This document shows positions 1-9,314 of a stretch of 64,000 nucleotides of DNA, piece after piece. This stretch comes from Chlorops oryzae (taxonomy: Eukaryota > Arthropoda > Insecta > Diptera > Chloropidae), in assembly GCA_020466095.1 (NCBI GenBank), contig CM035806.1:63661587-63725586 (forward strand). The letters are read 5' to 3'. The notes beneath the pieces were generated by a model. The model worked only from the letters and a program-made list of their open reading frames with translations. It was not told the DNA's origin and ran no database searches. Within the stretch, counting starts at the first letter, position 1. The number at the start of each line of letters is the position of its first letter. Both the position numbers and the translations under genes were made by a program.

Positions 1-99
1 ATGTACTGTATTTTATGTATCTACGGAGATCTACGGGGGGTGAGTTTCAGGATTTCCTTACGCTTTGTGCTTCGATTGCGAAGTAGAAAAAAAATTGTT

Positions 100-230
100 A
101 TTGTCTGCTTTAAGTTCGCATTCTGATCGTTATCCCACCGAAAGGTAGTTAGCTGGACGGTTAAGACTATCGCTCAGCGACCTCCTGGGTTGGGGTTCAA
201 CCCCTGGCTCGGAGGAGAATAATTTTTTTT
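100..230 (+). repeat. tRNA-like SINE head (tentative)
   Basis: The stretch has a D-arm-like segment (TAGCTGGACGGTTAAGAC near 149-166) and a B-box-like segment (GGGTTCAACCCC near 192-203), the two internal pol III promoter elements of tRNA genes. It is followed by AATAATTTTTTTTTT. The stems do not fold as a clean tRNA cloverleaf, so I read it as a tRNA-derived SINE head or tRNA relic rather than a working tRNA gene. The upstream and downstream limits are uncertain. Confidence 0.35.
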
Positions 231-630
231 TTTAATTACCAAGTTTTTTTTAATGTTTATATTATAATTTATTTTATTTAATAGTTAATTTTGAAATAAA
301 AAAACTTTTCGCTAAATTTTTAAGTATTTTTTCTTCATATTTTATCTTTTTTTTTATACCCGACACACTCAGTATCGAGGGTATATTGGGTTTGTGTGGT
401 TGTGTGTAACACCCAGAACCAGTCGAGATATACCATACAAAATATATATTGAAATGATCAGCGTCACCAGGAGATTCGATTTAGACATGTCCGTCCGTCT
501 GTTTGTATACAGTTATTTTATCGAAGGAGTTGAGCTATCTTGACAAAATTTGGTATGCGTGCTCACGGGGAGTGTGAGTAAGAACAAGTTCGAGAATGGA
601 CCCGTTCGGACCATTTTTAGGGGTACCTCC

Positions 631-1220
631 TAGGGCTATAAAAATTATTCGAATAGTTCGAATGTTTGAATTCTCGAACTTTCGAATCTCGATTTTATGT
701 ACGATTCTCAATCGAATAGCACTATTCGAATAGTTGACACACTGCGATTATTCGAATAGTTGTTAGAATTCGAATGTTCGGATTCGTTCAAAGTCGAATG
801 ATCGATGCAACCGGAACTTGTCATGACAATATGCACTGAGTAAGAATTTTTAAATTTTATTCTTTGCTAAAATGAATTCCAAAAAAAGCTGGGTGTGGAA
901 TTATTTTGAAAAAAACAAAGATGGAAAGCAAGTCACTTGCTCCATTTGTGGAGCAATACTTGCTTACCATTTTTCCACCACATCACTCAGCAACCACTTG
1001 AGGAATGTACATAAGAAGAACCAGAGCGATGCTGATGATATAGTACTAAAACATTCGAATAGTCAGTAGCGACTATTCGAATAGTTGCTTTCTTCCGACT
1101 GTTCGAATATTCGACGGAGAACGAATATTCGAATACAGAAAATCGAACTTAACTATTCGAATAAAATCGTGCTCGAATAAATCGAACATTCGAATGTCCG
1201 AATATTAAGAGCTCTACCTA
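631..1220 (+). mobile_element. hAT-like mini-element nested in family A copy
   Basis: The insertion splits the conserved family A motif GGTACCTCCAGTACTAGGG. Flanking 8-bp duplications are GTACCTCC (623-630) and CTACCTCC (1221-1228). The ends are imperfect inverted repeats, TAGGGCTATAAAAAT at the left and TAGGTAGAGCTCTTAAT as the complement of the right. Both subterminal regions are packed with ATTCGAATAGTTCGAA-type motifs, as expected for transposase-binding sites. An 8-bp duplication and TAG-type ends indicate the hAT superfamily. The interior holds one BED zinc-finger ORF and no room for a catalytic domain, so the element is non-autonomous. Confidence 0.75.
872..1069 (+). CDS. BED-type zinc finger, remnant of hAT transposase N-terminus
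   Basis: The 65-residue frame starts at ATG 872 and encodes W7/W9 aromatic residues followed by C23-x2-C26-x15-H42-x4-H47, the signature of a BED zinc finger. In hAT transposases this domain binds the subterminal DNA motifs. The reading frame stops at TAG just after the finger, where the sequence returns to ATTCGAATAGT motifs, so no RNase H-like catalytic domain follows. It is the internal part of the 590-bp mini-element around it. If expressed it would be a DNA-binding peptide without transposase activity; expression is not shown. Confidence 0.6.
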   Translation: MNSKKSWVWNYFEKNKDGKQVTCSICGAILAYHFSTTSLSNHLRNVHKKNQSDADDIVLKHSNSQ

Positions 1221-1878
1221 CTACCTCCAGTACTAGGGTCTGTTACGAAAACAACAAAAACTGCTCTAAAATCTGAGTTTTTCAAGATATTTTGATGAAA
1301 TTTGGTATTTGAACATGCTTAAAGGCAATTACTATGAATTCAAAAAATTGGAAAAGTGGGCGTGGCAGAAGGGCGTTTTTTGAAAATTGTCTCCTACACC
1401 CGAATTTCAAATGGGACTTGAACGAAAGTTGGCACTTATGCCTAGTTTGTAACCACAAACATCCTCCCCAAAATTTTTTTTGGTCGGTCCATTATTAAGG
1501 GTACCTCCAGTACTAGGGTCTGTCACAAAAATATCAAAAGTGCCCCAAAATCGGATTTTTTCGAAATGTTTCAATGAAACTTATGATTAGAGCGTATATC
1601 TAAGCCTCCGATTAGATTTCAAAACAATTGGAAAAGTGGGCGTGGCAAAGGGGCAGTTTTCATAAAGAAATTTAACAAAAGTCGGTATATGAGGCCACTT
1701 ATGGCCTTAAACACTTCTTGATATTAAAAAATCTTTGAACATATGTGTCTGTGTCGGGTATTCTATTGTCAGGCTTGCCTGACTATAACACCCTTACTTG
1801 TTTTTAATATGTATTTATTTTTCAATTAATAAATTTTTGTAGTAAAATTTCTATTCGTGCGTTCCACAAAAACTTCAG

Positions 1879-2496
1879 CAACATTTAAGGCCATAAGGGG
1901 CCCCATATGCCGACTTTTGTTAACCTTTGCCACGCCCACTTTTCTAATTTTTTTAAAATTCTATTCGGAGGAATAAATATACGCGCAAATTCTAAGTTTC
2001 ATTGAAATATTTCGAAAGAGTCAGATTTTGGGGCAGTTTTGAGATTTTTGTGGCAGACCCTAGTACTGGAGGTATCCTTAATAATTGACCTATCAAAGAA
2101 ATTTTTGGAGAAGATGTTTCTGGCTACAAAGGAAGCATAAGTCCCAAATTTCGTTCAAGTTCCATCTGTATTTCGGGTGTAGGAGGCAATTTTCGAAAAA
2201 CGCCCTTCGGCCACGCCCACTTTTCCAATTTTTGGAAATTGAATAACTTGGCTTTAAATATGTTCATCTATCAAATTTCGTCAAAATATCTTGAAAAACT
2301 CCGGTCTTACAGCAGTTTTTGTGATTTTCATAACAGACCCTATCACTAGAGGTACCCTTAAAAATGGTCGATCGGGTCCATTCTCGAACTTGTTCTTACT
2401 CATGTGCCTGTGAGTACGCATACCAAATTTCGTCAAGATAGCTCAACTCCTTCGATAAGAAAACTGTATACAATTAGACGGACAGGCAGACGAACG

Positions 2497-2555
<59 letters not shown>

Positions 2556-2584
2556 GGACAGACGGACATGGCTAAATCGAATCG
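1879..2584 (-). mobile_element. Family A element, truncated at both ends
   Basis: Complement of the family A body: GCCATAAGGGGCCCCATATGCC, CACGCCCACTTTTC, the paired CCTAGTACTGGAGGTA blocks and the CTCCTTCGATAAGA segment are all present. Neither the hairpin end nor the TATACCCGACACA end is present. A GACA microsatellite of roughly 70 bp sits at the usual position (2495-2567). Confidence 0.7.
2495..2567. repeat. (GACA)n microsatellite inside family A copy
   Basis: About 14 tandem GACA units with GACG variants at both edges. It occupies the position where other family A copies have only 2 to 6 units, so it is an expanded internal GTCY tract. Confidence 0.9.
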
Positions 2585-2739
2585 CACATCGCGAAAATTG
2601 GGTTTATTCATGTTTTACGCTCTAACTTCGTAAGAGTGTGTGGGAATTTGAAAAATTTCGGCTTTTTGAAGTCAGGAGACTTCATACTAACAACAAATAA
2701 CCGATACGAGATTTGTGTATGAACAAAAAAAAATTTTTT

Positions 2740-3063
2740 TTTTTGGTAGCAGTGTGTAATGAACAGCTGGAAATAGTGAACGCTTTTGTGTTACACGGAC
2801 TGTTCTAAATAATCAGGCCTGTAGAGAGGGGAGTGGAAAATGGGGATTTCCGGGCATTCTGAGGGGGCCCACAATTGGCATGGGACTTTTTTTTTTGGTA
2901 GCACATTTTTGTGAGGGGACCCCGGAAAAAAATCCCCTGGCCACAAATTTCTCTCTACGGGCCTGTAAATAATGAACAAAACATTCAATCTCGCTAATAC
3001 GAACAATCTGGATACAATGAACAGGACGTGCAAAAATTAATTCACTAAATCCAGATTCGACTG
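2740..3063. mobile_element. Tc1/pogo-like fragment interrupted by hAT-like mini-element
   Basis: Text such as GAACAATCTGGATACAATGA and an end reading CCAGATTCGACTG followed by TA resembles the CAG...TA-flanked ends of pogo/Tigger-like elements. The left end is not recognisable. The 2814-2965 hAT-like element and its target duplication lie inside it. Family assignment is inference. Confidence 0.35.
2814..2965. mobile_element. 152-bp hAT-like MITE
   Basis: Inverted ends CAGGCCTGTAGAGAG and CAGGCCCGTAGAGAG are flanked by a perfect 8-bp duplication, TAAATAAT, at 2806-2813 and 2966-2973. CAG-type ends with an 8-bp duplication define hAT. The GC-rich interior (runs of GGGG and CCCC around a TTTTTTTTTGGTAGCA segment) has no coding potential. 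A related, damaged copy ends at 39392. Confidence 0.85.
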
Positions 3064-3188
3064 TATTGCATCGCGAAATTCAAGCGAGAAGTACATGGGA
3101 GAATTTTAAATCGCTTCATTCGTGTTTCTTGTTGCTTCTTCGATTTTATGATGCTTCTTCCTTTAACGTTTAGCATGTGCTTGTGATT

Positions 3189-3356
3189 ATGTTCTTGTCT
3201 TTTTTATTATTTTTTATTTGTGTCTCGAGTGCATTGCCCTTTATCAGATGCGTGCCCTTTGGCGGTTATTCGCCACTGCTCGAAAGTAGCAACGCAAAGG
3301 ATATCAAAAGCACCAACAACAACCAACAATTCGCAACAACTCCAACAACAACAAGT
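3189..3356 (+). CDS. Possible secreted-protein exon fragment, interrupted by family A insertion
   Basis: From ATG 3189 the frame gives a strongly hydrophobic start (MFLSFLLFFICVSSALP), typical of a signal peptide with a cleavage site after SSA, then a short mixed segment with two cysteines or near-cysteine positions, then Asn/Gln/Thr-rich low-complexity sequence. The frame runs straight into the CAAGTAAGGG terminus of the family A copy at 3351. I do not recognise the protein. It may be a real 5' exon whose 3' part was displaced by the insertion, or a chance frame. There is no supporting upstream promoter or donor site apart from the GTAAGG of the element end. Confidence 0.25.
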
Positions 3357-4206
3357 AAGGGTGTTATAGTCAGGCGAGCCTGACAATAGAATACCCGAGA
3401 CAGATACACATGTTCAAATAATTTTTAATATCAAGAGGTGTTTAAGGCCATAAGTGGCCTCATATACCGACTTTTGTTAAATTTCTTTATGAAAACCGTC
3501 CCCTTTTGCCACGCCCACTTTTCCAATTCTTTTGAATTCTATTCGGAGGATTAAATAAACGCTCAACTTCTATGTTTAATTGAAATATTTCGAAAAAATC
3601 CGATTTTGGGGCACTTTTGAGATTTTTGTGACAGACCCTAGTACTGGAGGTATCCTTAATAATGGACCTATCAAGGAAATTTTTGGAGAGGATGTTACTG
3701 GCTACAGAACAGGCATAAATCCCAAATTTCGTTCAAGTCCCATTTGAATATCGGGTGTAGGAGACAATATTCGAAAAGCGCCTTTCTGTCACGCCCACTT
3801 TTCCAATTTTTTTAAATCATATTACTTGCCTTTAAACTTGCTCAAATACCAAATTTAATCAAAATATCTTGAAAAACTTAGATTTTACAGCAGCTTTTGT
3901 GGTTTTCGTAATAGACCCTAGTACTGGAGGTACCCCTAAAAATGGTCCGATCGGGTCCATTCTCGAACTTAATCTTACTCATGTCACCGTGAGGAGCACG
4001 CATACCGTTTTTCGTCAGGAGAGCTAAATTTCTTCGATAAGAAAACTGTATACAGACAGACGGACGGACATGGCTAAATCGAATCTCCTGGTGACGCTGA
4101 TCATTTCAATATATATTTTATATAGTCTATCTCCACTGGTTTTGGGTGTTACACACAACCACACAAACGCAATATACCCTCGACACAGAGTGTATCGGGT
4201 ATAAAA
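3351..4206 (-). mobile_element. Family A element, near full length
   Basis: It begins with ACAAGTAAGGGTGTTATAGT and the hairpin GTCAGGCGAGCCTGAC, and ends with CGACACAGAGTGTATCGGGT then ATAAAAA. Both internal blocks are present. The microsatellite is short (ACAGACAGACGGACGGACA). Confidence 0.8.
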
Positions 4207-4207
4207 A

Positions 4208-4302
4208 CGTGCCCACACGTGCGTGCGGTTGCAATTTTCTGTTCATTGAGGGAGAGCCCGTATGCAAACAGACAGAAAATCTATATTTGATTTTGTGTAT
4301 GG

Positions 4303-4358
<56 letters not shown>

Positions 4359-4910
4359 TGCATCCCAAATATCTCATTTGCCACAAATGTGACAAATAAA
4401 CGTGACCATAAACAACCGCATCAAAGAACAATATGTCCTGGTTATCCTTACCTTACCTTACCACGCCGAACAGATAATATTGAGCGCAAATTACATGTAC
4501 ATTCAGGTGCTTTTGGGCCAACGATGCCAAATGGTATTGATGATATTATGTGAAATCCCGAAAATTTATGAGCCCTTGAATTATGTGCATTGTTGTCAAT
4601 AGAAGGACAAATGGACGGACAAAGTAACCAATTCAATCGATTCAATTGATGTCCTTATAAATGTAGGAAATTAAAGCATGTCAATGCTGAGAGCGGTCCT
4701 ATGTTCATCCTAAGAATTAAACAGATTAAATATATATAAATATATATAATTTAATACTGAGAGCATCGGTATGCAACTATAAATCTCTTTTTTCAATAAG
4801 AAAATCGATCTGCCGCCTCCTGCGGTTTAAGCTCGTATATTTTGTAATATTGAAAATTCAGAACCGCTTCTAAAAATATTGGTTATTTGAAATTTTTTAA
4901 ATGAAAGATA
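4208..4910. other. Unique-looking AT-rich DNA with a GT microsatellite
   Basis: Apart from the GT array at 4305-4356 I see no repeat ends or coding signal. A 135-residue frame through this interval only reads the tail of the family A copy and the GT array (VCVCVC...), so it is not a gene. Confidence 0.5.
4305..4356. repeat. (GT)n microsatellite
   Basis: About 25 uninterrupted GT units. Confidence 0.95.
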
Positions 4911-5543
4911 ACACTAGTTTACAGCCATTTTGTACAGGAAACACCACTTTACTTTTCTTATAGATTTTGGGTCCATGAATCCGAAAACCTCATCAAAAAT
5001 TTTTTGAATGGATTGGTTTTTGAGATATGACCATTTGAAATTTTGGCTCTTTTTTTTCAAAAGTACTTTCATTTGATGGATCATATCTCGAGATAGAAAC
5101 AAACTACTTAGTTAAATGATGTACTAACTTAAAGAATATAAAATTTTAAATCAAAATATGTCCCTTTTTTATGATATTATGGTACAGTGTCAATGTAACA
5201 TAAGCCAAAAGTTCAAAAAAATATTTTTTTCTATTCAAAATTAAGAAAAAAATATCATGTTTAAATTTTAAAAAAAAATACAAATCCTAAGACTGTATTT
5301 TTTTTTAAAAACCACACGTATAAAATGAACCCTTGTGAAGAAAACGTGATACCAACGAATAAAATCTATGGGTTAATATTGAAGTTATGTCCATTTATGT
5401 ACAACTTTCAAAGTCCTTCTTTCGTTTACACCAACGAGTATGCTTTAACATTTTTAAAATTATGAAAGTCTCTTTATTTATTTTACTCAATAAAGTATGC
5501 TTTACATATTTTAAGCTATCAAAATCAATGAAGCAAACCAAAA

Positions 5544-6186
5544 TTAGAAATAGTTTGATGTTTTCTTTTGTCTTTTGTTCTCTTCGGTATTTGATTCGCG
5601 TATAAGAAACCAAATATAATCTCCCATCATTCTTTCGTTCCAAAATCCCTAATAGCGTCTTTCGATAGTCTTCATTTCTTGATGGAATCTTTCACCGTGC
5701 TCGTCACTGACATCACCAAGGTTCTCAGGAAAAAAGTCCAAGTGGGAGTGTAAAAAATGGATCTTTAGAGACATATTAACTCCTGTTAAAAGTTCGGGAT
5801 AATAAGGTACATGAGACGGAGGAATAAATAAAATGGAGTCGACAAATGAAGTATTTACCCATTTTTGCATAATTCTCTAACAAATTCGTTACAATAGCCT
5901 TAAAATTCGGGCTTTTATGGTTTCCAAGAAAATTAGAAACGACTTATTTAAAAGAATTCCAAGCCGCGAGTTCATTTGGAGATAAATATGTATGGAAAAT
6001 GTTGTCTTCAAGCAATTTCTTTATTTGTGGACCATCAAAAACTCCTTCCTTAATTTTTGCCTCAGACAAACGTTTAAACAGAGACTTAAGGTAGATCAAC
6101 GCTTGACTTTCCTTTTTTAACGCCTTTACAAAGTTCTTGATTAGTCCAAGTTTGATGTGCAAAGGAGGAAGAATCACATCCTCTTA
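5544..6186 (-). pseudogene. Fragment of an uncharacterised, repeat-associated arthropod gene with one intron
   Basis: The minus strand reads EDVILPPLHIKLGL and onward, then FLGNHKSPNFKAIV, then a 76-bp intron (GT at 5858-5857, AG at 5784-5783), then MSLKIHFLHSHLDFFPENLG and HGERFHQEMKTIERRY, ending with MMGDYIWFLIRES up to TAA at 5544-5546. I recognise these blocks from memory as a family found many times in arthropod and hydrozoan genomes, without known function and probably carried by mobile elements. Splicing at the indicated sites joins AKMG to VNMSLK in frame. Two in-frame stops break it: TAA at 5944-5946 and TAG at 5649-5651. The upstream part of the gene is missing; a stop lies just before E. 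The piece spans the palindrome loop and the inner end of the left arm. Confidence 0.65.
5783..5858 (-). other. 76-bp spliceosomal intron in the captured gene fragment
   Basis: On the minus strand the boundary reads ATGG|GTAAATAC ... TTTTAACAG|GAGTTAAT. Removing it restores a continuous frame across a conserved protein segment, and the length is typical of short fly introns. Seen directly; splicing itself is inferred. Confidence 0.7.
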
Positions 6187-6216
6187 TTTTCACCCACTTT
6201 TCCCCTTTTTCGCTAC

Positions 6217-6325
6217 CAGGGATTTTGAAACGAAAGAATGATGGGAGATTATATTTGGTTTCTTATACGCGAATCAAATACCGAAGAGAACAAAAGACAA
6301 AAGAAAACATCAAACTATTTCTAAT
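6217..6325 (+). pseudogene. Second, inverted copy of the captured gene's 3' coding end
   Basis: The + strand reads RYQGF-stop-NERMMGDYIWFLIRES and on to the same TAA stop. This is the inverted partner of 5544-5655. This copy keeps the CAG codon that is TAG in the other arm, but has TGA where the other arm has TGG. It contains only the last part of the gene. Confidence 0.7.
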
Positions 6326-6630
6326 TTTGGTTTGCTTCATTGATTTTGATAGCTTAAAATATGTAAAGCATACTTTATTGAGTAAAATAAATAAAGAATT
6401 TTAAAAATGTTAAAGCATACTCGTTGGTGTAAACGAAAGAAGGACTTTGAAAGTTGTACATAAATGGACATAACTTCAATATTAACCCATAGATTTTATT
6501 CGTTGGTATCACGTTTTCTTCACAAGGGTTCATTTTATACGTGTGGTTTTTAAAAAAAAATACAGTCTTAGGATTTGTATTTTTTTTAAATTTAAACATG
6601 ATATTTTTTTCTTAATTTTGAATAGAAAAA

Positions 6631-7210
6631 TAGATATTTTCGATACAAGTGTCGAAATGAAGCTGTTTTTTGCACGAGTGGTAAATGTTGTAAAACGAGG
6701 CGCAGCCGAGTTTTACAATACCACGAGTGCGAAAAAAGCTGATTTTCGACACGAGTGCCGAACAATATTTTATGCAATGAGATTTCAAACTAGATTTTAA
6801 CCTAAATTTAAGAAAACGTTTTTTTTGTGAAGAAAATTTTTATTTTTATTTGACACATTCATAATTTGAAATTCTTTATTATACAACTTCGTAGTATGCT
6901 CTGCTTATTTTTGCCTTGTATTTTTTGAAATGCGTGCATTTTGAAATTTATTATTGCACACCTTGCCTTGTATTTTTTGAAATGCGTGCGTTTTGAAATT
7001 TATTATTGCACACCTTGCCTTGTATTTTTTGAAATGCGTGCGTTTGAAATTTATTATTGCACGCTTTGAAATTCATTACAAACCCTGGTAGTATGCCATG
7101 CTTTTTGTTTGTTTTAAAATTTTTTTTTATACTTTCTCAAATCTAGTGTCATAATATGCTTCATTATGATTTTAAAATCGACATCATAATAGGCCTATTA
7201 CGATGTCGAA
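6631..7210. mobile_element. Insertion in right arm of the palindrome, with 52-bp tandem repeat
   Basis: This segment has no counterpart in the left arm. Its left part folds on itself (GAAGCTGTTTTTTGCACGAG against CTCGTGGTATTG and CGAAAAAAGCTGATTTTCG). It contains a 52-bp tandem repeat (6911-7063). The end repeats are not clear enough to assign a superfamily. Confidence 0.5.
6911..7063. repeat. 52-bp tandem repeat, about 3 units
   Basis: Units start at 6911, 6963 and 7015, each beginning TTGCCTTGTATTTTTTGAAA and ending TTATTATTGCAC. The units differ by only one or two bases. Confidence 0.9.
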
Positions 7211-7615
7211 TTGCATAAAATATTTTTTTGAAATTTTGGCTTATGTTACATTGACACTGTACCATAATATCATAAAAAAGGGACATATTTTGATTTAAAA
7301 TTTTATATTCTTTAAGTTAGTACATCATTTAACTAAGTAGTTTGTTTCTATCTCGAGATATGATCCATCAAATGAAAGTACTTTTTAAAAAAAAGATCCA
7401 ACATTTCAAATGGTCATATCTCAAAAACCAATCCATTCAAAAAATTTTCGATGGGGTTTTCGGATTCAGGGACCCAAAATCTATGAAAAAAGTGGAGCGG
7501 GATCAACTGTACATTTATTTTTTTAAATTTTGTAAACTAGTGTAATCGGCCCTATTATGATCACCTTGGGGAGAGGAGCCATCGCGACCATTCCAATCGT
7601 ATGTTACTTATTTAC

Positions 7616-7868
7616 ATATCGCACACTAATCACTAAATCGGCACAACTCAAAATTTTGCATTTCTCGGGCCAACAGCCTACAACTCTCGACGCCTGTAAA
7701 AACAATTTCTTTTCTAAATTTTTATTATTCTTAAATAATTGGAGAATCGTTAAATATAAATGTTAATTTTCCACGTGCTCCGCCTGCTGCAGTAAAATGT
7801 TGGCAAACATGAAAAAAGCGATTAAAATTTTTTTGAATTGCGCCGGCTTAGTGATTAGTGTGCGATAT
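7616..7868. mobile_element. 253-bp MITE, ATATCGCAC family, copy 1
   Basis: Inverted ends ATATCGCACACTAATCACTA and its complement at 7850-7868 continue as AATCGGCACAACTC against GAATTGCGCCGGC. A second, larger member with nested DNA lies at 47350-48499. No transposase remnant is present, so the superfamily is unassigned. Confidence 0.7.
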
Positions 7869-8338
7869 ATTAGATATTTGTCCTTAACTTACTGACAACT
7901 AATTGTCAGTCGCGAGCTGCCAGTAAGAGAAGTCGCTAAACAAACGGAAATACCTCTAAAACAGCCAAATTTTTTCTCCAACTGGCGAATTAATAGCCAA
8001 CATTACTATTACGGCTCACATGACTTCTACATTTTATATTTTCAAGCTAACTTCCTTAATTTAAACATTCATGCAATCAGAGTATATACCACGACCTCCT
8101 TACATTTCCTATTTTTTCCAAAAAATCCTTGTGAGATTTTTCGTTGGTTTTTTGATTTCGAAAAAAATTGGAAAAGGGGTTTTTAATAATTTTAAGGCGT
8201 TTTTTTCTCGGAAAAATGTGGCTCCACTTAGCAAAAACCGGACTGTCCCGTATGTGTGAAAACACAAAAGCTCATCATGTGCACATGTGAAAGCTCTTCG
8301 CTCGCGAGCTCAAGGCGTGCCTCTCTGCTTTAATGATA

Positions 8339-8450
8339 CGAAACGGTTTCGGTTTCGGCCAGTTTCGGCCAAAAAACACAGTTTCGGCCATAGTTTCGGT
8401 TTCGGCCAAAAAACTGCCGAATATTCGGCTAGCGCCGAAACTGAAATAAT
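8339..8450. mobile_element. GGTTTCGG-rich hAT-like end region
   Basis: The stretch repeats GGTTTCGG and TTTCGGCC at least seven times. The same motif fills the mini-element at 8783-8844, whose ends are hAT-like, so this is probably the subterminal region of a larger relative with lost ends. Confidence 0.4.
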
Positions 8451-8782
8451 TAAACTAGCTGATTTGAATTAAACGTTGCGGCTATTTCAAAATACCGGTT
8501 TATAATACTAAAAGTACTTGCACTCATCAAACAAATGTTATGTATGATACCATATGGTATCGATTATAATCAATAATTATTCACACTTGCATTCTTTTCG
8601 ACATCATAAGCTGGCACGCGGTCATTTCTGATTTGAAATGAACTTATTTACGTTTTAATTGCTTTTTTTATCCTTATGAAGTCGAACTATATAGCCTTTT
8701 TGAAGTTGGTATGACCTACAAGGAATTTCGTACTCATCTCAAATCATCTCATGCATTTTCTTATTAATTAAGGTAAAAATAT

Positions 8783-8844
8783 TAGTGTCCGCCCGAAGGT
8801 TCGGTTTCGGTTTCGGCAAAAAATCTTGTTTCGGTCGAACACTA
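8783..8844. mobile_element. 62-bp hAT-like solo mini-element
   Basis: Inverted ends TAGTGTCCGCCCGAA and TAGTGTTCGACCGAA with imperfect 8-bp flanks AAAAATAT and AAAATAAT. The interior repeats GGTTTCGG. It is unusually short, essentially two joined ends. Confidence 0.5.
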
Positions 8845-9314
8845 AAAATAATTTCAACAAGTAAGGGTGTTATAGTCAGGCGAGCCTGACAATAGAATAC
8901 CCGATACAGACACACATCTTCAAATAAATTTTAATATCAGGAGTTGTTTAAGGCCATAGGGGCCCCATATACCGACTTTTGTTAAATTTCCTAAATATAC
9001 GCACAAATTCTAAGTTTCATTGAAATATTTGGAAAAAGTCAGATTTTGGGGCAGTTTTGAGATTTTTGTGACAGACCCTAGTACTGGAGGTACCCTTAAT
9101 AATGGACCGATCCAGGAAATTTTTGGGCAGAATGTTTATGGCTACAAAGGAAGTATAAGTGCCAATTTTCGTTCAAGTCCCATAGGCGTTTCGGGAGTAG
9201 GAGACAATTTTCGAAAAACGCCCTTCTGCCACGCCCATTTTTCTAATTTTTGTAAATCACATTAATTGGCCTAAAATATGTTCAAATGTCAAATTTCATC
9301 AAAATATCTTGTAA

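Larger units (their letters stand above)
351..1805 (+). mobile_element. Family A Helentron-like (DINE/HINE-type) element, near full length
   Basis: The element opens with TATACCCGACACACTC, continues through a block ending in a short GTCC/GTCT microsatellite (about 488-502), and ends with the hairpin GTCAGGCTTGCCTGAC followed by ATAACACCCTTACTTGT. Between them are two related blocks, each with GGGTACCTCC, CTAGGGTCTGT and AAGTGGGCGTGGC. This layout (conserved 5' block, GTCY microsatellite, 3' hairpin, insertion in a T run) is that of INE-1/DINE-1 non-autonomous Helentrons; the sequence itself is a different family. It is interrupted at 631-1220 by a hAT-like element. It has no coding capacity of its own. 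Confidence 0.75.
4911..7543. mobile_element. 2.6-kb foldback (long inverted repeat) element with gene fragment in the loop
   Basis: The ends are ACACTAGTTTACA and its complement TGTAAACTAGTGT. The left arm (about 4911-5655) and right arm (about 6217-7543) are diverged inverted copies. Shared landmarks include ATAGATTTTGGGTCC, ATCTCGAGATAGAAACAAAC, ACAGTGTCAATGTAACATAA and ACCACACGTATAAAATGAAC. The right arm carries an extra insert of about 580 bp (6631-7210). The loop (about 5656-6216) holds part of a protein-coding gene, and the inner ends of both arms carry its 3' coding end. No clear target duplication is visible. Confidence 0.75.

Noticed and set aside
100..230. Functional tRNA gene
   Set aside because: Box-like words are present but the stems do not pair as a cloverleaf; kept only as a tRNA-like relic.
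4146..4553. 135-residue frame with a VCVCVC run
   Set aside because: Combines the end of a family A element with a GT microsatellite.
5395..5643. 82-residue minus-strand frame at the inner end of the palindrome
   Set aside because: It is a shifted frame of the captured gene's 3' end; the correct frame reads MMGDYIWFLIRES.
6911..7063. CRISPR-like array
   Set aside because: Head-to-tail 52-bp units with no spacers, in a eukaryotic genome.
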